This document shows, piece after piece, positions 22,238 through 33,342 of a stretch of 64,000 nt of DNA. How positions within the stretch are numbered: the stretch's first letter is position 1; each line of letters opens with the position of its first letter. The translations under genes and the position numbers were made by a program. Source of the DNA: Beijerinckiaceae bacterium (GTDB lineage: Bacteria; Pseudomonadota; Alphaproteobacteria; Rhizobiales; Beijerinckiaceae); the NCBI GenBank assembly GCA_947478405.1, contig CANJVX010000001.1, positions 1 through 64,000 of the forward strand, read 5' to 3'. Below the pieces are notes generated by a model. The model had not been told where the DNA came from. It saw nothing but the letters and a program-made list of their open reading frames with translations, and made no database searches.

Positions 22238-23268
22238 GCGCGCCGGCGCCGCGCGGCGCTGGCAATCGACCAGAAAGCTCGAATTGAAATTGGTTCCGCC
22301 AAGCGTGCCTCTTTGCGGCAATCGCTGAGCGCGGTCGCAAGGATTTCAATTGCTCGCGTCAAACCTTGCGTCGACCAGCTATCGAATTGAGCCGCCATCG
22401 CGTCTTTTTGAGCGAAGACGAATGCCTTGCGGCTTGCTTTTTCCAAAGCACTGTCGCGTGGTACACCTCTTTCGAAATCGAGACGGGCCCGATGCAGCAT
22501 GACAGCGTAGCGCGACGCCATGCCGATCAGCATACCGGCATCATTATTTGCGGCAAGCGCCTGAACAACGGTTTGATCCACTTGCTCAAGTCGGCCTGAG
22601 AAAGCTGCATTGATTGCAGCATCAAGATTAAGCGCGGATGCATCTGCAACGACAGCTTCCACATCTTCCATCGAAATTTCTTTTTCGCCATGCTTGTAGA
22701 GTAGCAATTTCTCAAGTTCGAGGCGGGTTGTCAGCCGGTCGGCGCCCAGAGAATGAGAGAGTAACTCGGCTGTATCCCGGTCAATAGAAAGGCCAGATTT
22801 ACGGGCCTCTTCTGTAATCAGCGCGCGTAATTGTTGAGGGTCATCATGTGAACATTCAATCGCGGCTGCGTGACGCTCTCTCTCAAAGACCTTACGTAAA
22901 GCCGCATCGCGCTTGAGTGCGCCAGCTTCGACGAGAACAACCGTATCTTTAAGCGGAGCTTCCATCACGGCTTCTATTGCTGGTAAAATATTTCTAGACC
23001 CCGCCTTCACCCAGATCGCGCGGCGTCCGCCAAAAAGTCCGATCGTGTTGCACTCATCCGCCAAACGCCCTGTTTCGCTTGCCAGCTCGTCACCTTCTAG
23101 ACGAACGAGCTGAAACGCGTCATTTGCATCATCTATTGATTGCCGAAGGACAAGGCGCAAACGCTCATTGACCAGACCGGCGTCGGAGCCAAAAAATAAA
23201 TAAAAGGATAGATGCGTCGGCAGCTTCGCGAGAAGCTTGTCTGCTTCCCAGTGCCGAACAAGAACCAC
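22234..23268 (-). CDS. holA: DNA polymerase III delta subunit
   Basis: FYLFFGSDAGLVNERLRLV, LLYKHGEKEISMEDVEAVVAD; likely GTG start at 23268. Confidence 0.92.
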   Translation of the reverse strand: MVLVRHWEADKLLAKLPTHLSFYLFFGSDAGLVNERLRLVLRQSIDDANDAFQLVRLEGDELASETGRLADECNTIGLFGGRRAIWVKAGSRNILPAIEAVMEAPLKDTVVLVEAGALKRDAALRKVFERERHAAAIECSHDDPQQLRALITEEARKSGLSIDRDTAELLSHSLGADRLTTRLELEKLLLYKHGEKEISMEDVEAVVADASALNLDAAINAAFSGRLEQVDQTVVQALAANNDAGMLIGMASRYAVMLHRARLDFERGVPRDSALEKASRKAFVFAQKDAMAAQFDSWSTQGLTRAIEILATALSDCRKEARLAEPISIRAFWSIASAARRRRA

Positions 23269-23269
23269 T

Positions 23270-23776
23270 TTAGCGTGCCAGATCGGCTGCGAGACGTGTC
23301 TTGATTTGCTCGGCGAGCGTGCGCGCATCACGAATCTCGGCGTCCCGCGCCGCACGAATATTCGCAAAGCGCTGACTGCTCCGATCATAAGACGCGAATG
23401 TGAACGCCACCCCCTTGGCAATCGGCGTACCACCCTGAAGCGGGACCAGCTTATAATCTGCATCGATGATGATGGAACCAGCCGAAGCGCGCTGACTTGA
23501 GGAATCAACCAGTGAGGCCTGTACACGTTCGCGTAGAGTGATTTGCAGACGGTATTTAGGCTTTACCTCTGATCCGGTCCCATTCAGGAGAAACCGCAGT
23601 TCGTTTCCTAGGTAATGACCGGTTCTTTCCGGGATCGGATCGATTGCGATGGCTGCAAGCTCGTTCTGCAGCGCAACGCCCTCGACGCCGCTATACATGG
23701 GTTTGAGGCAGCCCAAAGCTGGCAGGACAAGGGCAAAAACAAGGCCGAAGCGGCTCAGTCGATCAGACCACGACAT
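23270..23776 (-). CDS. lptE: LPS-assembly lipoprotein LptE-like
   Basis: Signal/lipobox-like [17 protein letters not shown]; located between holA and leuS. Confidence 0.85.
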   Translation of the reverse strand: MSWSDRLSRFGLVFALVLPALGCLKPMYSGVEGVALQNELAAIAIDPIPERTGHYLGNELRFLLNGTGSEVKPKYRLQITLRERVQASLVDSSSQRASAGSIIIDADYKLVPLQGGTPIAKGVAFTFASYDRSSQRFANIRAARDAEIRDARTLAEQIKTRLAADLAR

Positions 23777-26387
23777 TGACGATCCTTTTCGGAACGATGA
23801 TGACTTTTTTGGCGGGGCGCCCGTTCAGCTCTCTTGCAACGGCTTCCAGCTTAAGGGCCTCCGCCTCAACGCGCGTTGAATCGGCATCATATTCTATCTC
23901 AAGCTCAGCACGTTTTTTACCGTTCACTTGAACAGGTATAACAATCCTGTCTTCGGCCGCCAAGGTGCGATCTAATATCGGCCAAGGTGTCTCTGACACG
24001 AGGTTATCATGCCCCGCAGCGGCCCAGCACTCTTCGGCTAGATGCGGCATCATAGGCGCAAACATCTGGATCATGAAGTCGAGGGCTTCACGATAGGCAT
24101 TACGCATATCATCGCTGATCTGCTCAGGTGATGTGATCCCAGCAATCGAAGCCGACAGCGCATTGGTCATCTTCCGGATTTCTGCGATGGCCGTGTTGAA
24201 ACGCAATCGCTCGATATGCTCTTCGACCTTCATCAAATGCCCATGCACAATTTTGCGAATTCGAGTCGCGATCTCGTCGAGATTGCCTTCAGGTGCAGAG
24301 GCTTGGCACGAGAGCTCGCGCATTTCATGCACCAGCCGCCAAATCTGTTGGACGTAGCGCGCGGCACCTTGAACGCCTTCTTCACTCCAGATCACATCAC
24401 GATCTGGCGGGGAATCAGAGAGCATGAACCATCGTGCAGTATCGGCGCCATAGCTCCCAATGATCTCATCAGGGTCGACCGTATTGCGTTTCGATTTTGA
24501 CATTTTCTCGATGGCGCCGATTTCGACAGGCGAGCTATCTGAAAGGGAAAATGCTTTTCGACCATCAGGCGTGGCCTCAATGCGAATTTCGCTAGGTGTA
24601 CGCCACCCGCCGTCGCCACTACGATAAGTCTCATGCACGACCATGCCTTGAGTAAAGAGCCCATCAAATGGCTCTTTCACCCCGAGGTGGCCCGTGGCCT
24701 TCATCGCGCGAGCAAAGAAACGCGAATAGAGTAGGTGAAGAATCGCATGTTCAATCCCACCAATATACTGATCGACGGGCAACCAATGATCCGCAGCCTC
24801 GGTAGTAGGGCTTTCTAAAGAGGTTGGATCTGTGAAGCGAGCATAATACCAAGACGAATCGACAAATGTGTCCATTGTATCCGTCTCGCGCCGCGCAGCC
24901 TTTCTGCATTCAGGACATCCCACATTTTTCCATGAAGGATGATGGTCTAGCGGATTCCCCGGCTTGTCGAATGTGACGTCGTCCGGCAATATGACCGGGA
25001 GTTCCTTGAGTGGGACCGGCAGAGTTCCGCAATCGTCGCAGTGAATGACTGGGATCGGACAACCCCAGTAGCGCTGGCGTGAAATACCCCAGTCGCGAAG
25101 CTTGAAATTTACCTGACGCTCGCCTTGAGGCTGACCATCGACCAAAGTTTTTTCAAGACGATGCGAGACTTCTTCTCTCGCGTCAGGAATATCCATTCCA
25201 TCAAGAAAGCGCGAATTGATGAGCTTTCCTTCGCCATCGTATGCAATTTTACCTATTTCAAAGTCGGCAGTACTTTGATCAGGTGGGCAGACAACAGGCG
25301 TTGCCCCGAGACCATAGGCGCGTGCGAAATCAAGATCGCGTTGGTCATGTGCAGGACACCCGAAAATAGCGCCTGTGCCATAATCCATGAGAACAAAATT
25401 GGCGATCCAAACCGGTATCTGCCATTCTGGATCAAATGGGTGCTGAACACGCACGCCGGTGTCGATGCCTTTCTTTTTGGCCGTCTCTAGCGTTGCGACC
25501 GACGTCCCCATCCGACGACATTCTTCGATGAAGTCCTGAATCTTTGCATCGCGCTTGCCTGCTGCAATAGCAAGTGGATGATCTGCTGAGAGCGCGAGAA
25601 ATTTTGCACCGAATAAAGTTTCGGGTCGCGTTGTATAGACCTCGACAGATTTATCTGAGGTGAGACTATTGCTCTCAATTGCAAAGCGGACACGCAACCC
25701 TTCCGAGCGGCCGATCCAGTTTTTTTGCATGAGGCGAACTTTTTCCGGCCACCGCGGAAGATCATCGAGAGAATCGCTGAGATCTTGCGCGAAGTCAGTA
25801 ATTTTCAGGAACCATTGCGTCAGTTCCCTTTGCTCTACAAGAGCACCTGAACGCCAACCTCTTCCATCAATGACCTGCTCATTGGCAAGTACCGTTTGAT
25901 CAACAGGATCCCAATTCACCTTGGACTTTTTACGCGTCACCAAACCCGCCTTCAGGAAGTCGAGAAAGAGCCGCTGCTGGTGCTTGTAATAGGTCGGGTC
26001 GCAGGTCGCGATTTCGCGTGACCAATCGAGCGATAGGCCCATCGATTTAAGCTGGCCACGCATCGTCGCGATATTTTCGTAAGTCCATTTCGCTGGGTGG
26101 CTCTTGTTCTGCATTGCCGCGTTTTCCGCCGGCATACCGAAAGCGTCCCACCCCATCGGATGAAGGACATTAAATCCACGTGCTCGCTTATAGCGCGCCA
26201 CGACGTCACCCATCGTATAATTGCGGACGTGGCCCATGTGGATCCGACCAGATGGGTAGGGAAACATCTCCAGTACATAATATTTTGGGCGTTTGTCGGT
26301 ATTGTCGGTCCGGAACGTGTCCCGGTCGGCCCAATTCTTTTGCCATTTTCCTTCCGCTTCCCGCGGATTATAGCGTTCCGACGTCAT
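23763..26387 (-). CDS. leuS: Leucyl-tRNA synthetase
   Basis: [43 protein letters not shown]. Confidence 0.98.
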   Translation of the reverse strand: MTSERYNPREAEGKWQKNWADRDTFRTDNTDKRPKYYVLEMFPYPSGRIHMGHVRNYTMGDVVARYKRARGFNVLHPMGWDAFGMPAENAAMQNKSHPAKWTYENIATMRGQLKSMGLSLDWSREIATCDPTYYKHQQRLFLDFLKAGLVTRKKSKVNWDPVDQTVLANEQVIDGRGWRSGALVEQRELTQWFLKITDFAQDLSDSLDDLPRWPEKVRLMQKNWIGRSEGLRVRFAIESNSLTSDKSVEVYTTRPETLFGAKFLALSADHPLAIAAGKRDAKIQDFIEECRRMGTSVATLETAKKKGIDTGVRVQHPFDPEWQIPVWIANFVLMDYGTGAIFGCPAHDQRDLDFARAYGLGATPVVCPPDQSTADFEIGKIAYDGEGKLINSRFLDGMDIPDAREEVSHRLEKTLVDGQPQGERQVNFKLRDWGISRQRYWGCPIPVIHCDDCGTLPVPLKELPVILPDDVTFDKPGNPLDHHPSWKNVGCPECRKAARRETDTMDTFVDSSWYYARFTDPTSLESPTTEAADHWLPVDQYIGGIEHAILHLLYSRFFARAMKATGHLGVKEPFDGLFTQGMVVHETYRSGDGGWRTPSEIRIEATPDGRKAFSLSDSSPVEIGAIEKMSKSKRNTVDPDEIIGSYGADTARWFMLSDSPPDRDVIWSEEGVQGAARYVQQIWRLVHEMRELSCQASAPEGNLDEIATRIRKIVHGHLMKVEEHIERLRFNTAIAEIRKMTNALSASIAGITSPEQISDDMRNAYREALDFMIQMFAPMMPHLAEECWAAAGHDNLVSETPWPILDRTLAAEDRIVIPVQVNGKKRAELEIEYDADSTRVEAEALKLEAVARELNGRPAKKVIIVPKRIVNVVV

Positions 26388-26545
26388 GGATTGATCAATG
26401 CTCTTGGGGTAGCAAGCCCGGCGGGCTCTCTGCTTTATGGATGATCGGCAAAGAGCATGAATTCGGATCGGGGGTCAATCTTTGCCGCGCTTTGTAGGCA
26501 TTTGTGCGTGAGACTGTTACATCCTGACAGACAAGGAGTTTCCGG

Positions 26546-27232
26546 ATGAACCAACCGTACTTCGATGTAGGTGCCGCGCTGCAGGAAGTGAGGGCCCGGA
26601 TCGACCGGTCCGCACGCGATTCCGGCCGTACGCCTGCCGATGTTCAGCTGGTCTGTGTCAGTAAGGGTAAGGAGGCCGAAGAAATTGTGCCAGCGCTTGA
26701 GGCTGGAGAGCGGGCCTTTGGAGAAAATCGTGTTCAAGAAGCCCAAAGGAAGTGGCCAGGATTGCGTGATTGCTATTCAGGGGTTGAGCTACATCTTATT
26801 GGATCCCTCCAGACTAATAAGGTTCGCGATGCGGTCGCTCTGTTTGATGTGATCGAGACCCTTGATCGGCCTAAGCTCGCTGAGGCTTTGGCGAAGGAAT
26901 ATCAAGCGACCAGCCGTCGGCCAGAGTTGTATGTAGAGATTAATACCGGCCGGGAGCCGCAAAAAGCTGGAATCCTGCCGGAAAAGGCAGATGAGTTCAT
27001 TGCTTTTTGCCGGGACCAATGTGCTCTGCCAGTGACGGGTTTGATGTGTATACCGCCCGCGTATGAACAGGCGTCCCCCCACTTTGCGCTACTGGCGTTG
27101 ATCGCCAGGCGGAATGGAATCACTAAGCTGTCTATGGGCATGAGTGCTGATTACGAACTTGGCATTCAGCTAGGCGCTACTCACGTGCGGGTTGGATCGG
27201 CTATTTTTGGGGCCCGCCACTATCCCGCCTAA
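26546..27232 (+). CDS. YggS-family PLP homeostasis protein
   Basis: QLVCVSKGKEAEEIVPALEAGERAFGENRVQEAQRKW, LSMGMSADYELGIQLGATHVRVGSAIFG. Confidence 0.93.
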   Translation: MNQPYFDVGAALQEVRARIDRSARDSGRTPADVQLVCVSKGKEAEEIVPALEAGERAFGENRVQEAQRKWPGLRDCYSGVELHLIGSLQTNKVRDAVALFDVIETLDRPKLAEALAKEYQATSRRPELYVEINTGREPQKAGILPEKADEFIAFCRDQCALPVTGLMCIPPAYEQASPHFALLALIARRNGITKLSMGMSADYELGIQLGATHVRVGSAIFGARHYPA

Positions 27233-27771
27233 GCGCTGATGATCAGTCGCGTCTGTTTACTAAGCCGTGGAAGCAAGCGGCGCATATCAGCGGCCGAAAT
27301 AGCGACACAGCCTTCCGTTCCTGCATAATCGGAGCGCGCCATATGAAAAAAAATGGCACTCCCTTTACCCTGAACTCTCGGGTTTTCATTGTGACTTGTG
27401 GGGAAAATCAAGTCATAGGCCTGATCTTCCCGCCAAAGAAGCTCATGGCCTGATCGCTCGTCTACGGGTACTGGACGATTGTAAACGCGTGTCCATGGCT
27501 CGTCGCCCCACCCCATTTTGCTGCGCAGCAAATTAAGACCAGGCCTGCAGCATAAGCGCAGCAAACGATCACCCCGATAAAAGCCAGGCTTGAGCTTGAA
27601 ACCACCGATGGGTGTCTTACCGTCCCCTTCACGCTTGGACCGGCTCACGCCGTTTTTTCCGATTGTAGCCCGTATCACGAGAGACCCGAAGTGAAGCCGA
27701 GCTTCAGATGGCGAAAGCCCCGGCCTGACCTGTCGGACCATGAGGCGGGTCGTTTTCTGGGTCGAACACAT
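27229..27771 (-). CDS. L,D-transpeptidase (YkuD family)
   Basis: GDGKTPIGGFKL and IFFHMARSDYAGTEGCVAIS catalytic motif. Confidence 0.9.
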   Translation of the reverse strand: MCSTQKTTRLMVRQVRPGLSPSEARLHFGSLVIRATIGKNGVSRSKREGDGKTPIGGFKLKPGFYRGDRLLRLCCRPGLNLLRSKMGWGDEPWTRVYNRPVPVDERSGHELLWREDQAYDLIFPTSHNENPRVQGKGSAIFFHMARSDYAGTEGCVAISAADMRRLLPRLSKQTRLIISA

Positions 27772-27857
27772 AGTGTTGAGCTTACCTAGCCCGTCTTGAT
27801 CTGGAAGCTACGTGGAACTCGTAATACATAAACGGTCGTGTATGGGGTGGGAATAGC

Positions 27858-28544
27858 ATGAGCCAGATTCGCAAGATTTTGATTGCTGACGATGATAATG
27901 ATCTGCGGTCGGCGCTTGCCGAGCAGCTGGCTTTTCACCCAGAATTTTCAGTGATCCAAGCCGATTGTGCTGAAGCAGCTATGGCTGCCACAAAGGAGCA
28001 CGCGCCTGATCTTGTTTTGATGGACGTTGGCCTCCCGGATCTCGATGGCCGCGAAGCAGTTAAGCAAATGCGCCATGCCGGTTTCAAGAATCCGGTCATC
28101 ATGCTCACAGGACACGACACTGATGAGGATACGGTCATCGGCCTCGAGTCGGGTGCAAATGACTATGTGACCAAGCCCTTCCGTTTTGCGGTCTTGCTCG
28201 CCCGCATTCGCGCTCATCTGCGCCAGCATGAAGCGAGTGACGATGCGGTTTTCCGGATAGGTCATTATACGTTTAAGCCTGGCTCTAAGCTTCTTATGAC
28301 GGAAAAGGGCGGCAAACTGCGATTAACTGAAAAAGAAACGGCAATCTTACGCTTTCTGTATCGGGCCGGTCAGCAGATTGTCACGCGCGATGTCCTCTTA
28401 CGGGAGGTCTGGGGATATAATGCTGCCGTGACAACCCATACGTTGGAGACACACATTTATCGCCTGCGTCAGAAAATTGAGGTGAATCCTTCTAACGCGC
28501 AGCTCTTGGTAACTGATGCCGGAGGATATAAACTGGTTCCCTGA
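27858..28544 (+). CDS. OmpR-family response regulator (orphan, no adjacent kinase)
   Basis: ILIADDDNDLRSAL, LVLMDVGLPDLDG receiver; HTLETHIYRLRQKIE winged helix. Confidence 0.93.
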   Translation: MSQIRKILIADDDNDLRSALAEQLAFHPEFSVIQADCAEAAMAATKEHAPDLVLMDVGLPDLDGREAVKQMRHAGFKNPVIMLTGHDTDEDTVIGLESGANDYVTKPFRFAVLLARIRAHLRQHEASDDAVFRIGHYTFKPGSKLLMTEKGGKLRLTEKETAILRFLYRAGQQIVTRDVLLREVWGYNAAVTTHTLETHIYRLRQKIEVNPSNAQLLVTDAGGYKLVP

Positions 28545-28561
28545 CACATTAGCGGGAACAG

Positions 28562-28999
28562 ATGGCACTCGACGACGATGTCCGCGATTTAGCGCGGCTA
28601 CCCCTCTTTCAGGAAATAGAACCAGAAGCTCTGAGGCTTCTGGCTTTTTCTGCTGAAACAAAAATACTGCGCCTTGGAGATGTTCTCTTCCGAAAGGGTG
28701 AGCCGTCGGATGCAGGATATTTTATTTTATCCGGATCGCTTCAACTTGAAGACCCCGCTCGACCCGGTATGCAGAAAATTATTCCATCCTTCACGCTGAT
28801 CGGTGAAATGGCACTCTTCACCAATACTGATCGCCCCGCCACTGTCATTGCACGTGAGCCATCGACTGTCATGAAGGTTGGCCGCCACGTTTTTCATCGT
28901 GTGTTGAAGGAATATCCGAAAAGTGCAATTCGCATTCGTGCGGCACTCGAAGCACGTCTCGTTGGCTTTTCTGAGAATCTGTCCAAGCGTGCGATTTGA
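28562..28999 (+). CDS. Stand-alone cyclic nucleotide-binding domain protein
   Basis: GDVLFRKGEPSDAGYFILSGSLQL...RPATVIAREPSTVMKVGR; no C-terminal HTH. Confidence 0.85.
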   Translation: MALDDDVRDLARLPLFQEIEPEALRLLAFSAETKILRLGDVLFRKGEPSDAGYFILSGSLQLEDPARPGMQKIIPSFTLIGEMALFTNTDRPATVIAREPSTVMKVGRHVFHRVLKEYPKSAIRIRAALEARLVGFSENLSKRAI

Positions 29000-29002
29000 T
29001 GT

Positions 29003-29839
29003 TCAGAGTTTTAGCGAAATCATAACTGGCACGTGATCAGAGGGACGCTCCCATCCGCGCGCCTCTTTCAGAATTTCAAGATCCTGCAGTGCGTGCTCGA
29101 GGTCTGCGCTGATCCAAACGTGGTCCAGTCGGCGGCCCTTATTGGCTGTTTCCCAGTTTGGCGAACGGTAGCTCCACCATGTGTAGAGTTTTTGATCAGC
29201 CGGTATTTTCGTCCGTAAAGCATCTACCCATGGACCGGAAGTGAATACATTTTGCAAATGTTCGATTTCGATTGGAGTGTGACTCACCACCTTTAGTAGT
29301 GCCTTGTGGCTCCAAACATCGTGCTCGAGTGGTGCGATATTAAGGTCACCCATTAGCACAGACGGGCTCCCGGCTAGCTTTTCTTTTGCAATCCAGTCGG
29401 CCATTTCAACTAAGAAGTCGAGCTTGTGCCCAAACTTTGAATTGAGTTCACGATCCGGGATATCCCCGCCAGCAGGAACATAGAAATTATGAACAGTGAT
29501 ATCGCTCTCGCCATATGAAAAAGTTGCCGAGATATGGCGCGCATCACCCATTTTGCAGAATTCACGTTTTTCTATTTTTTTAATTGGAAGGCGCGATGCG
29601 ATTGCCACGCCATGGTAACCCTTCTGACCATTGATCGCGAGATGTTCGTATCCAGCTGCACGTAAATCGCTAGATGGGAACTCGCTATCACGGCATTTCG
29701 TTTCCTGAAGGCAAAGAATATCCGGTCCATGCGCCTTCAGGTAGCGCAAGACAATGGGCATCCTAAGACGGACGGAATTGATATTCCAAGTGGCGATCTT
29801 CAAAGACACTGAGCACCTCGCTTTGAAGGGAGGTGCCAT
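29003..29839 (-). CDS. xth: Exodeoxyribonuclease III
   Basis: LKIATWNINSVRLR, LCLQETKC, LDHVWISADL, SDHVPVMI. Confidence 0.94.
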   Translation of the reverse strand: MAPPFKARCSVSLKIATWNINSVRLRMPIVLRYLKAHGPDILCLQETKCRDSEFPSSDLRAAGYEHLAINGQKGYHGVAIASRLPIKKIEKREFCKMGDARHISATFSYGESDITVHNFYVPAGGDIPDRELNSKFGHKLDFLVEMADWIAKEKLAGSPSVLMGDLNIAPLEHDVWSHKALLKVVSHTPIEIEHLQNVFTSGPWVDALRTKIPADQKLYTWWSYRSPNWETANKGRRLDHVWISADLEHALQDLEILKEARGWERPSDHVPVMISLKL

Positions 29840-29888
29840 AAAGTAGGCGCCTCTTCAACCCTGTCGATCGATTTCCCCCTAAACAGAT

Positions 29889-30647
29889 TCAGTTGAACCT
29901 CTCATAATTGATTTTGAAAAGCGACATATCCGGTTTCTGGGTTAGATTGATGTTCGACAGTGAAACAAGGGTTTCATAGCCCTGAGGGTCGGTTACCGTC
30001 CATTGACGCAGGCTAAAATTAGCTGTGTCGAAAACCAGTCTGATCCGTGATGTTCCCCCAAACGTCGCCTTGTCTTCGACGAAGATAGCGACTGATTTAT
30101 CATCTGCCTTCATGTCGAGGATTTGCGTGTCCTTGGCGAGGTCGATCTTTTCCTTTAGCAAGAATTTCAGCGGCGTTTGGCCGATGAAATAGACATCTTG
30201 CGTGGCAAGCTTCCTGTCGCGGACCGCGACCGAGGTTCCGTCGGCAATAATCTCGAGTGTGGCCGGACGGGCATATTCAAAACGCAATCGACCGGGGCGC
30301 TGAACATAGAGCTTTCCGTCAGTGCGCCGCCCATCGGCGCTCAGCTGGACGAAGTCGGCGATCATAGTGAGATTTGAATTGAAATAGGCATTGGCCTTGG
30401 CAATCGCAGTACCCTGATCAATGGACGCCTTCTCGCTGGCGGGGGCCTGACGAGCAATGGCCTGACTTGCAGGCCCTACCGGAGGGACAAGGTTGAGCGG
30501 CCCATTTCCCTGAGCTAAAATAGGCGCGGCCCCGAGGAGCAGTATGGCAATCGCAGACAGGGACAAGCAGCTTCGCATCATCGTTGGGATCCGCAGGCAG
30601 TGGGAGAATAACGCTCTTAGGCCTGCCACATGGCAAATCTGAGACAA
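29889..30647 (-). CDS. LolA-like outer membrane lipoprotein carrier protein
   Basis: GKLYVQRPGRLRFEYARPATLEIIADGTSVAVRDRKL. Confidence 0.9.
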   Translation of the reverse strand: MSQICHVAGLRALFSHCLRIPTMMRSCLSLSAIAILLLGAAPILAQGNGPLNLVPPVGPASQAIARQAPASEKASIDQGTAIAKANAYFNSNLTMIADFVQLSADGRRTDGKLYVQRPGRLRFEYARPATLEIIADGTSVAVRDRKLATQDVYFIGQTPLKFLLKEKIDLAKDTQILDMKADDKSVAIFVEDKATFGGTSRIRLVFDTANFSLRQWTVTDPQGYETLVSLSNINLTQKPDMSLFKINYERFN

Positions 30648-30650
30648 GTT

Positions 30651-33167
30651 TTAGTTCCCAGGGTCATAAGCACCACGATCAGTGCCGCCGCCGACGAGAA
30701 TCTCTCTCTTACCTGCGTGGTTCGCGGGCCCAACAACTCCTTCTTGCTCCATCCGTTCGACGATAGAAGCAGCCTTGTTGTAGCCGACGGAAAGGCGTCT
30801 CTGAATGTAGCTCGTCGAGCATTTCCGGTCGCGCAGAACAATATTTACGGCGCGGTCGTAGAGGTCTCCGGATTCTTCCGCGGCCATACTGCCAGGCTCT
30901 GCACCATCTTCGCCGACCAAGTCGTCATCGGCTATGATGGCATCGAGATATTCTGGTACGCCCTGCAATTTCAGATGTGAGACAATTTTTTCAACTTCAC
31001 CATCCGAGACAAACGGACCGTGAACGCGTGAAATCCGACCACCGCCTGCCATATATAGCATATCGCCCTGCCCTAGGAGCTGTTCAGCACCCTGCTCACC
31101 AAGAATGGTGCGGCTATCAATTTTCGATGTTACCTGGAACGAAATGCGGGTCGGAAAATTTGCCTTGATAGTGCCGGTGATGACATCAACAGACGGACGT
31201 TGTGTTGCCATGATGAGATGAATACCTGCAGCGCGGGCCATTTGTGCGAGACGCTGGATGGCTCCCTCGATATCTTTGCCGGCGACCATCATCAGATCAG
31301 CCATTTCGTCGACGATCACGACGATAAAGGGAAGCGGTGAAAGGTCCATCTCCTCTTTTTCGTAGATGGCCTCGCCTGTTTCCCGGTCATATCCAGTTTG
31401 CACGGTCCGCGTGATCGTTTGGCCGCTTGCAGTAGCTTCCGCCACACGCGCATTGAAGCCGTCGATGTTGCGAACACCGACCTTCGACATTTTCTTGTAG
31501 CGGTCTTCCATTTCGCGGACCGCCCATTTCAGAGCGACGACAGCTTTTTTAGGATCCGTGACAACAGGTGTCAGAAGATGGGGGATGCCATCATAAATCG
31601 ACAACTCCAGCATCTTTGGATCAATCATGATCAATCGGCATTCTTCCGGCCGTAGCCGATAGAGAAGCGATAGAATCATTGTGTTGATCGCGACAGATTT
31701 GCCAGAGCCAGTAGTTCCTGCCACTAGCAGATGTGGCATGCGTGCAAGGTCGACGATAACTGGCTCGCCCCCGATAGTCTTGCCAAGCGCGATAGCAAGC
31801 CGGTGCTTATTTTTTTCGAAGTCTTCTGAAGAAAGAAGTTCACGCAGATAGACAGTTTCGCGACGTTGATTTGGTAATTCGATGCCGATCACGTTGCGTC
31901 CCTGTACAACAGCAACGCGGGCTGATATTGCCGACATTGACCGCGCAATATCATCAGCAAGGCCGATCACGCGAGATGATTTGATTCCAGGCGCAGGCTC
32001 AAGTTCATAAAGTGTGACAACCGGTCCCGGACGAACATTGATGATTTCGCCCTTTACCCCGAAATCATCGAGAACACCTTCCAGAAGTCGAGCATTTTGT
32101 TCAAGCGCATCCTCGGAAATTTTCGTGACGATCTGCTTCCTAGCCTCTGCAAGAAGCAGAAGAGGCGGCAGTTCATAGCCGCTGTTGCCAAGTAGAGAGG
32201 GCTGCGCCTCACGTAACGCGCGCTTGCCGGATCTGATCGCAGGAGCAGGGGCAGTGACCCGTGTATTTGTAGGCCGCGCATCGAATTCGATCTCATCGAG
32301 ATCTACAGGTTCACGGCGCATTTGGCGTGATTGCGCGATTGCATCGAGTGTTGGTTCCATACGCTGTCCACCACCCCGATACACCTCGGGTTTCTCATCA
32401 TATAAGTTCCGGATGCGTGGAGCAGCGCCTTTGCGTCTAAAGCGTCGTGCAAAAGCCGCCTTAAGGCTGATCAAACCGTGAATGGCTGCGCCGATGGATA
32501 TCAAGCCAAACCCCGGCTCGTCGGTCGTGTCGTCGTCTTCATCGATCACGCGACGATCTATATTTGTAGTTTCCGCATCCGTTTCTGTTGTATCGGAATA
32601 AGACGAGGAAAGCCCGAGGCCCGACGAGACTGCTAGGGCTAGAATTGCGATGCTGCCTGACATGGCAGCGACTATTGCGTGAGCTAGTCCTGTATCCGTG
32701 CCGAACTTTCGCGGGAGGGCGAGCAATCCGTCTCCGATGACCCCACCCAAGCCGGTCGGTAGCGGCCATCGTTCAGTGACAGGTATAAGTGATACCAAGG
32801 CCGTCGCAGCAATGCTACCAAGCACCCAAAAAAAGATACGCAAACCAGATCGCTCGAATCTTCTTACGGCTATAAGGCGCCAGCCCCAACAAGTTAGCGG
32901 AATAAGAGGTGCCACAGAAGCAAGGCCGAAGAGTTGCATAATGATGTCAGCAACAATTGCCCCAAGTGGGCCGAGGAGATTGCGCGTTGGTGCTAATGTT
33001 GCGTAATTGAGGCTTGGATCCTGAACGGACCAGGTTATCAGCGCAACAGCTAGAACAGCGCTAAATCCAATTAGCAGAACGCCAAAAAATTCTGCCACGC
33101 GACGCGCGAAGAATTCGCGTGCCGATTCTGGCAAGAGAGGATTGGTTGAATAGGTTGTCGTTCGCAT
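30651..33167 (-). CDS. ftsK: DNA translocase FtsK
   Basis: Four N-terminal TM segments; LLVAGTTGSGKSVAINTMI; C-terminal gamma domain STSYIQRRLSVGYNKAASIVERME. Confidence 0.97.
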   Translation of the reverse strand: MRTTTYSTNPLLPESAREFFARRVAEFFGVLLIGFSAVLAVALITWSVQDPSLNYATLAPTRNLLGPLGAIVADIIMQLFGLASVAPLIPLTCWGWRLIAVRRFERSGLRIFFWVLGSIAATALVSLIPVTERWPLPTGLGGVIGDGLLALPRKFGTDTGLAHAIVAAMSGSIAILALAVSSGLGLSSSYSDTTETDAETTNIDRRVIDEDDDTTDEPGFGLISIGAAIHGLISLKAAFARRFRRKGAAPRIRNLYDEKPEVYRGGGQRMEPTLDAIAQSRQMRREPVDLDEIEFDARPTNTRVTAPAPAIRSGKRALREAQPSLLGNSGYELPPLLLLAEARKQIVTKISEDALEQNARLLEGVLDDFGVKGEIINVRPGPVVTLYELEPAPGIKSSRVIGLADDIARSMSAISARVAVVQGRNVIGIELPNQRRETVYLRELLSSEDFEKNKHRLAIALGKTIGGEPVIVDLARMPHLLVAGTTGSGKSVAINTMILSLLYRLRPEECRLIMIDPKMLELSIYDGIPHLLTPVVTDPKKAVVALKWAVREMEDRYKKMSKVGVRNIDGFNARVAEATASGQTITRTVQTGYDRETGEAIYEKEEMDLSPLPFIVVIVDEMADLMMVAGKDIEGAIQRLAQMARAAGIHLIMATQRPSVDVITGTIKANFPTRISFQVTSKIDSRTILGEQGAEQLLGQGDMLYMAGGGRISRVHGPFVSDGEVEKIVSHLKLQGVPEYLDAIIADDDLVGEDGAEPGSMAAEESGDLYDRAVNIVLRDRKCSTSYIQRRLSVGYNKAASIVERMEQEGVVGPANHAGKREILVGGGTDRGAYDPGN

Positions 33168-33284
33168 GAACCGCGTATCGAGCCTGAGTTTTTCGTCACC
33201 AAATATTGACGCACAAAGATCAACTCAGAGGTTAGGCTGACCAGGTTAACGCCTGTTTAACCTTGGCGGCTTGCCCATACTTTC

Positions 33285-33318
33285 CAAAAAGAAAACGGCG
33301 GCGCTTTGGGCGCCGCCG
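33285..33318 (-). terminator. Rho-independent terminator of glnK-amtB
   Basis: Minus strand reads CGGCGGCGC-CCAAA-GCGCCGCCG-TTTTCTTTTT, right after amtB. Confidence 0.85.
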
Positions 33319-33342
33319 CTGGTTTCTTCCGATCTGGAGGCA

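Noticed and set aside
27517-27532. Perfect 16-bp palindrome TTTGCTGCGCAGCAAA inside the L,D-transpeptidase gene
   Set aside because: About one 16-bp perfect palindrome is expected by chance in 64 kb; it lies mid-coding with no partner sites.
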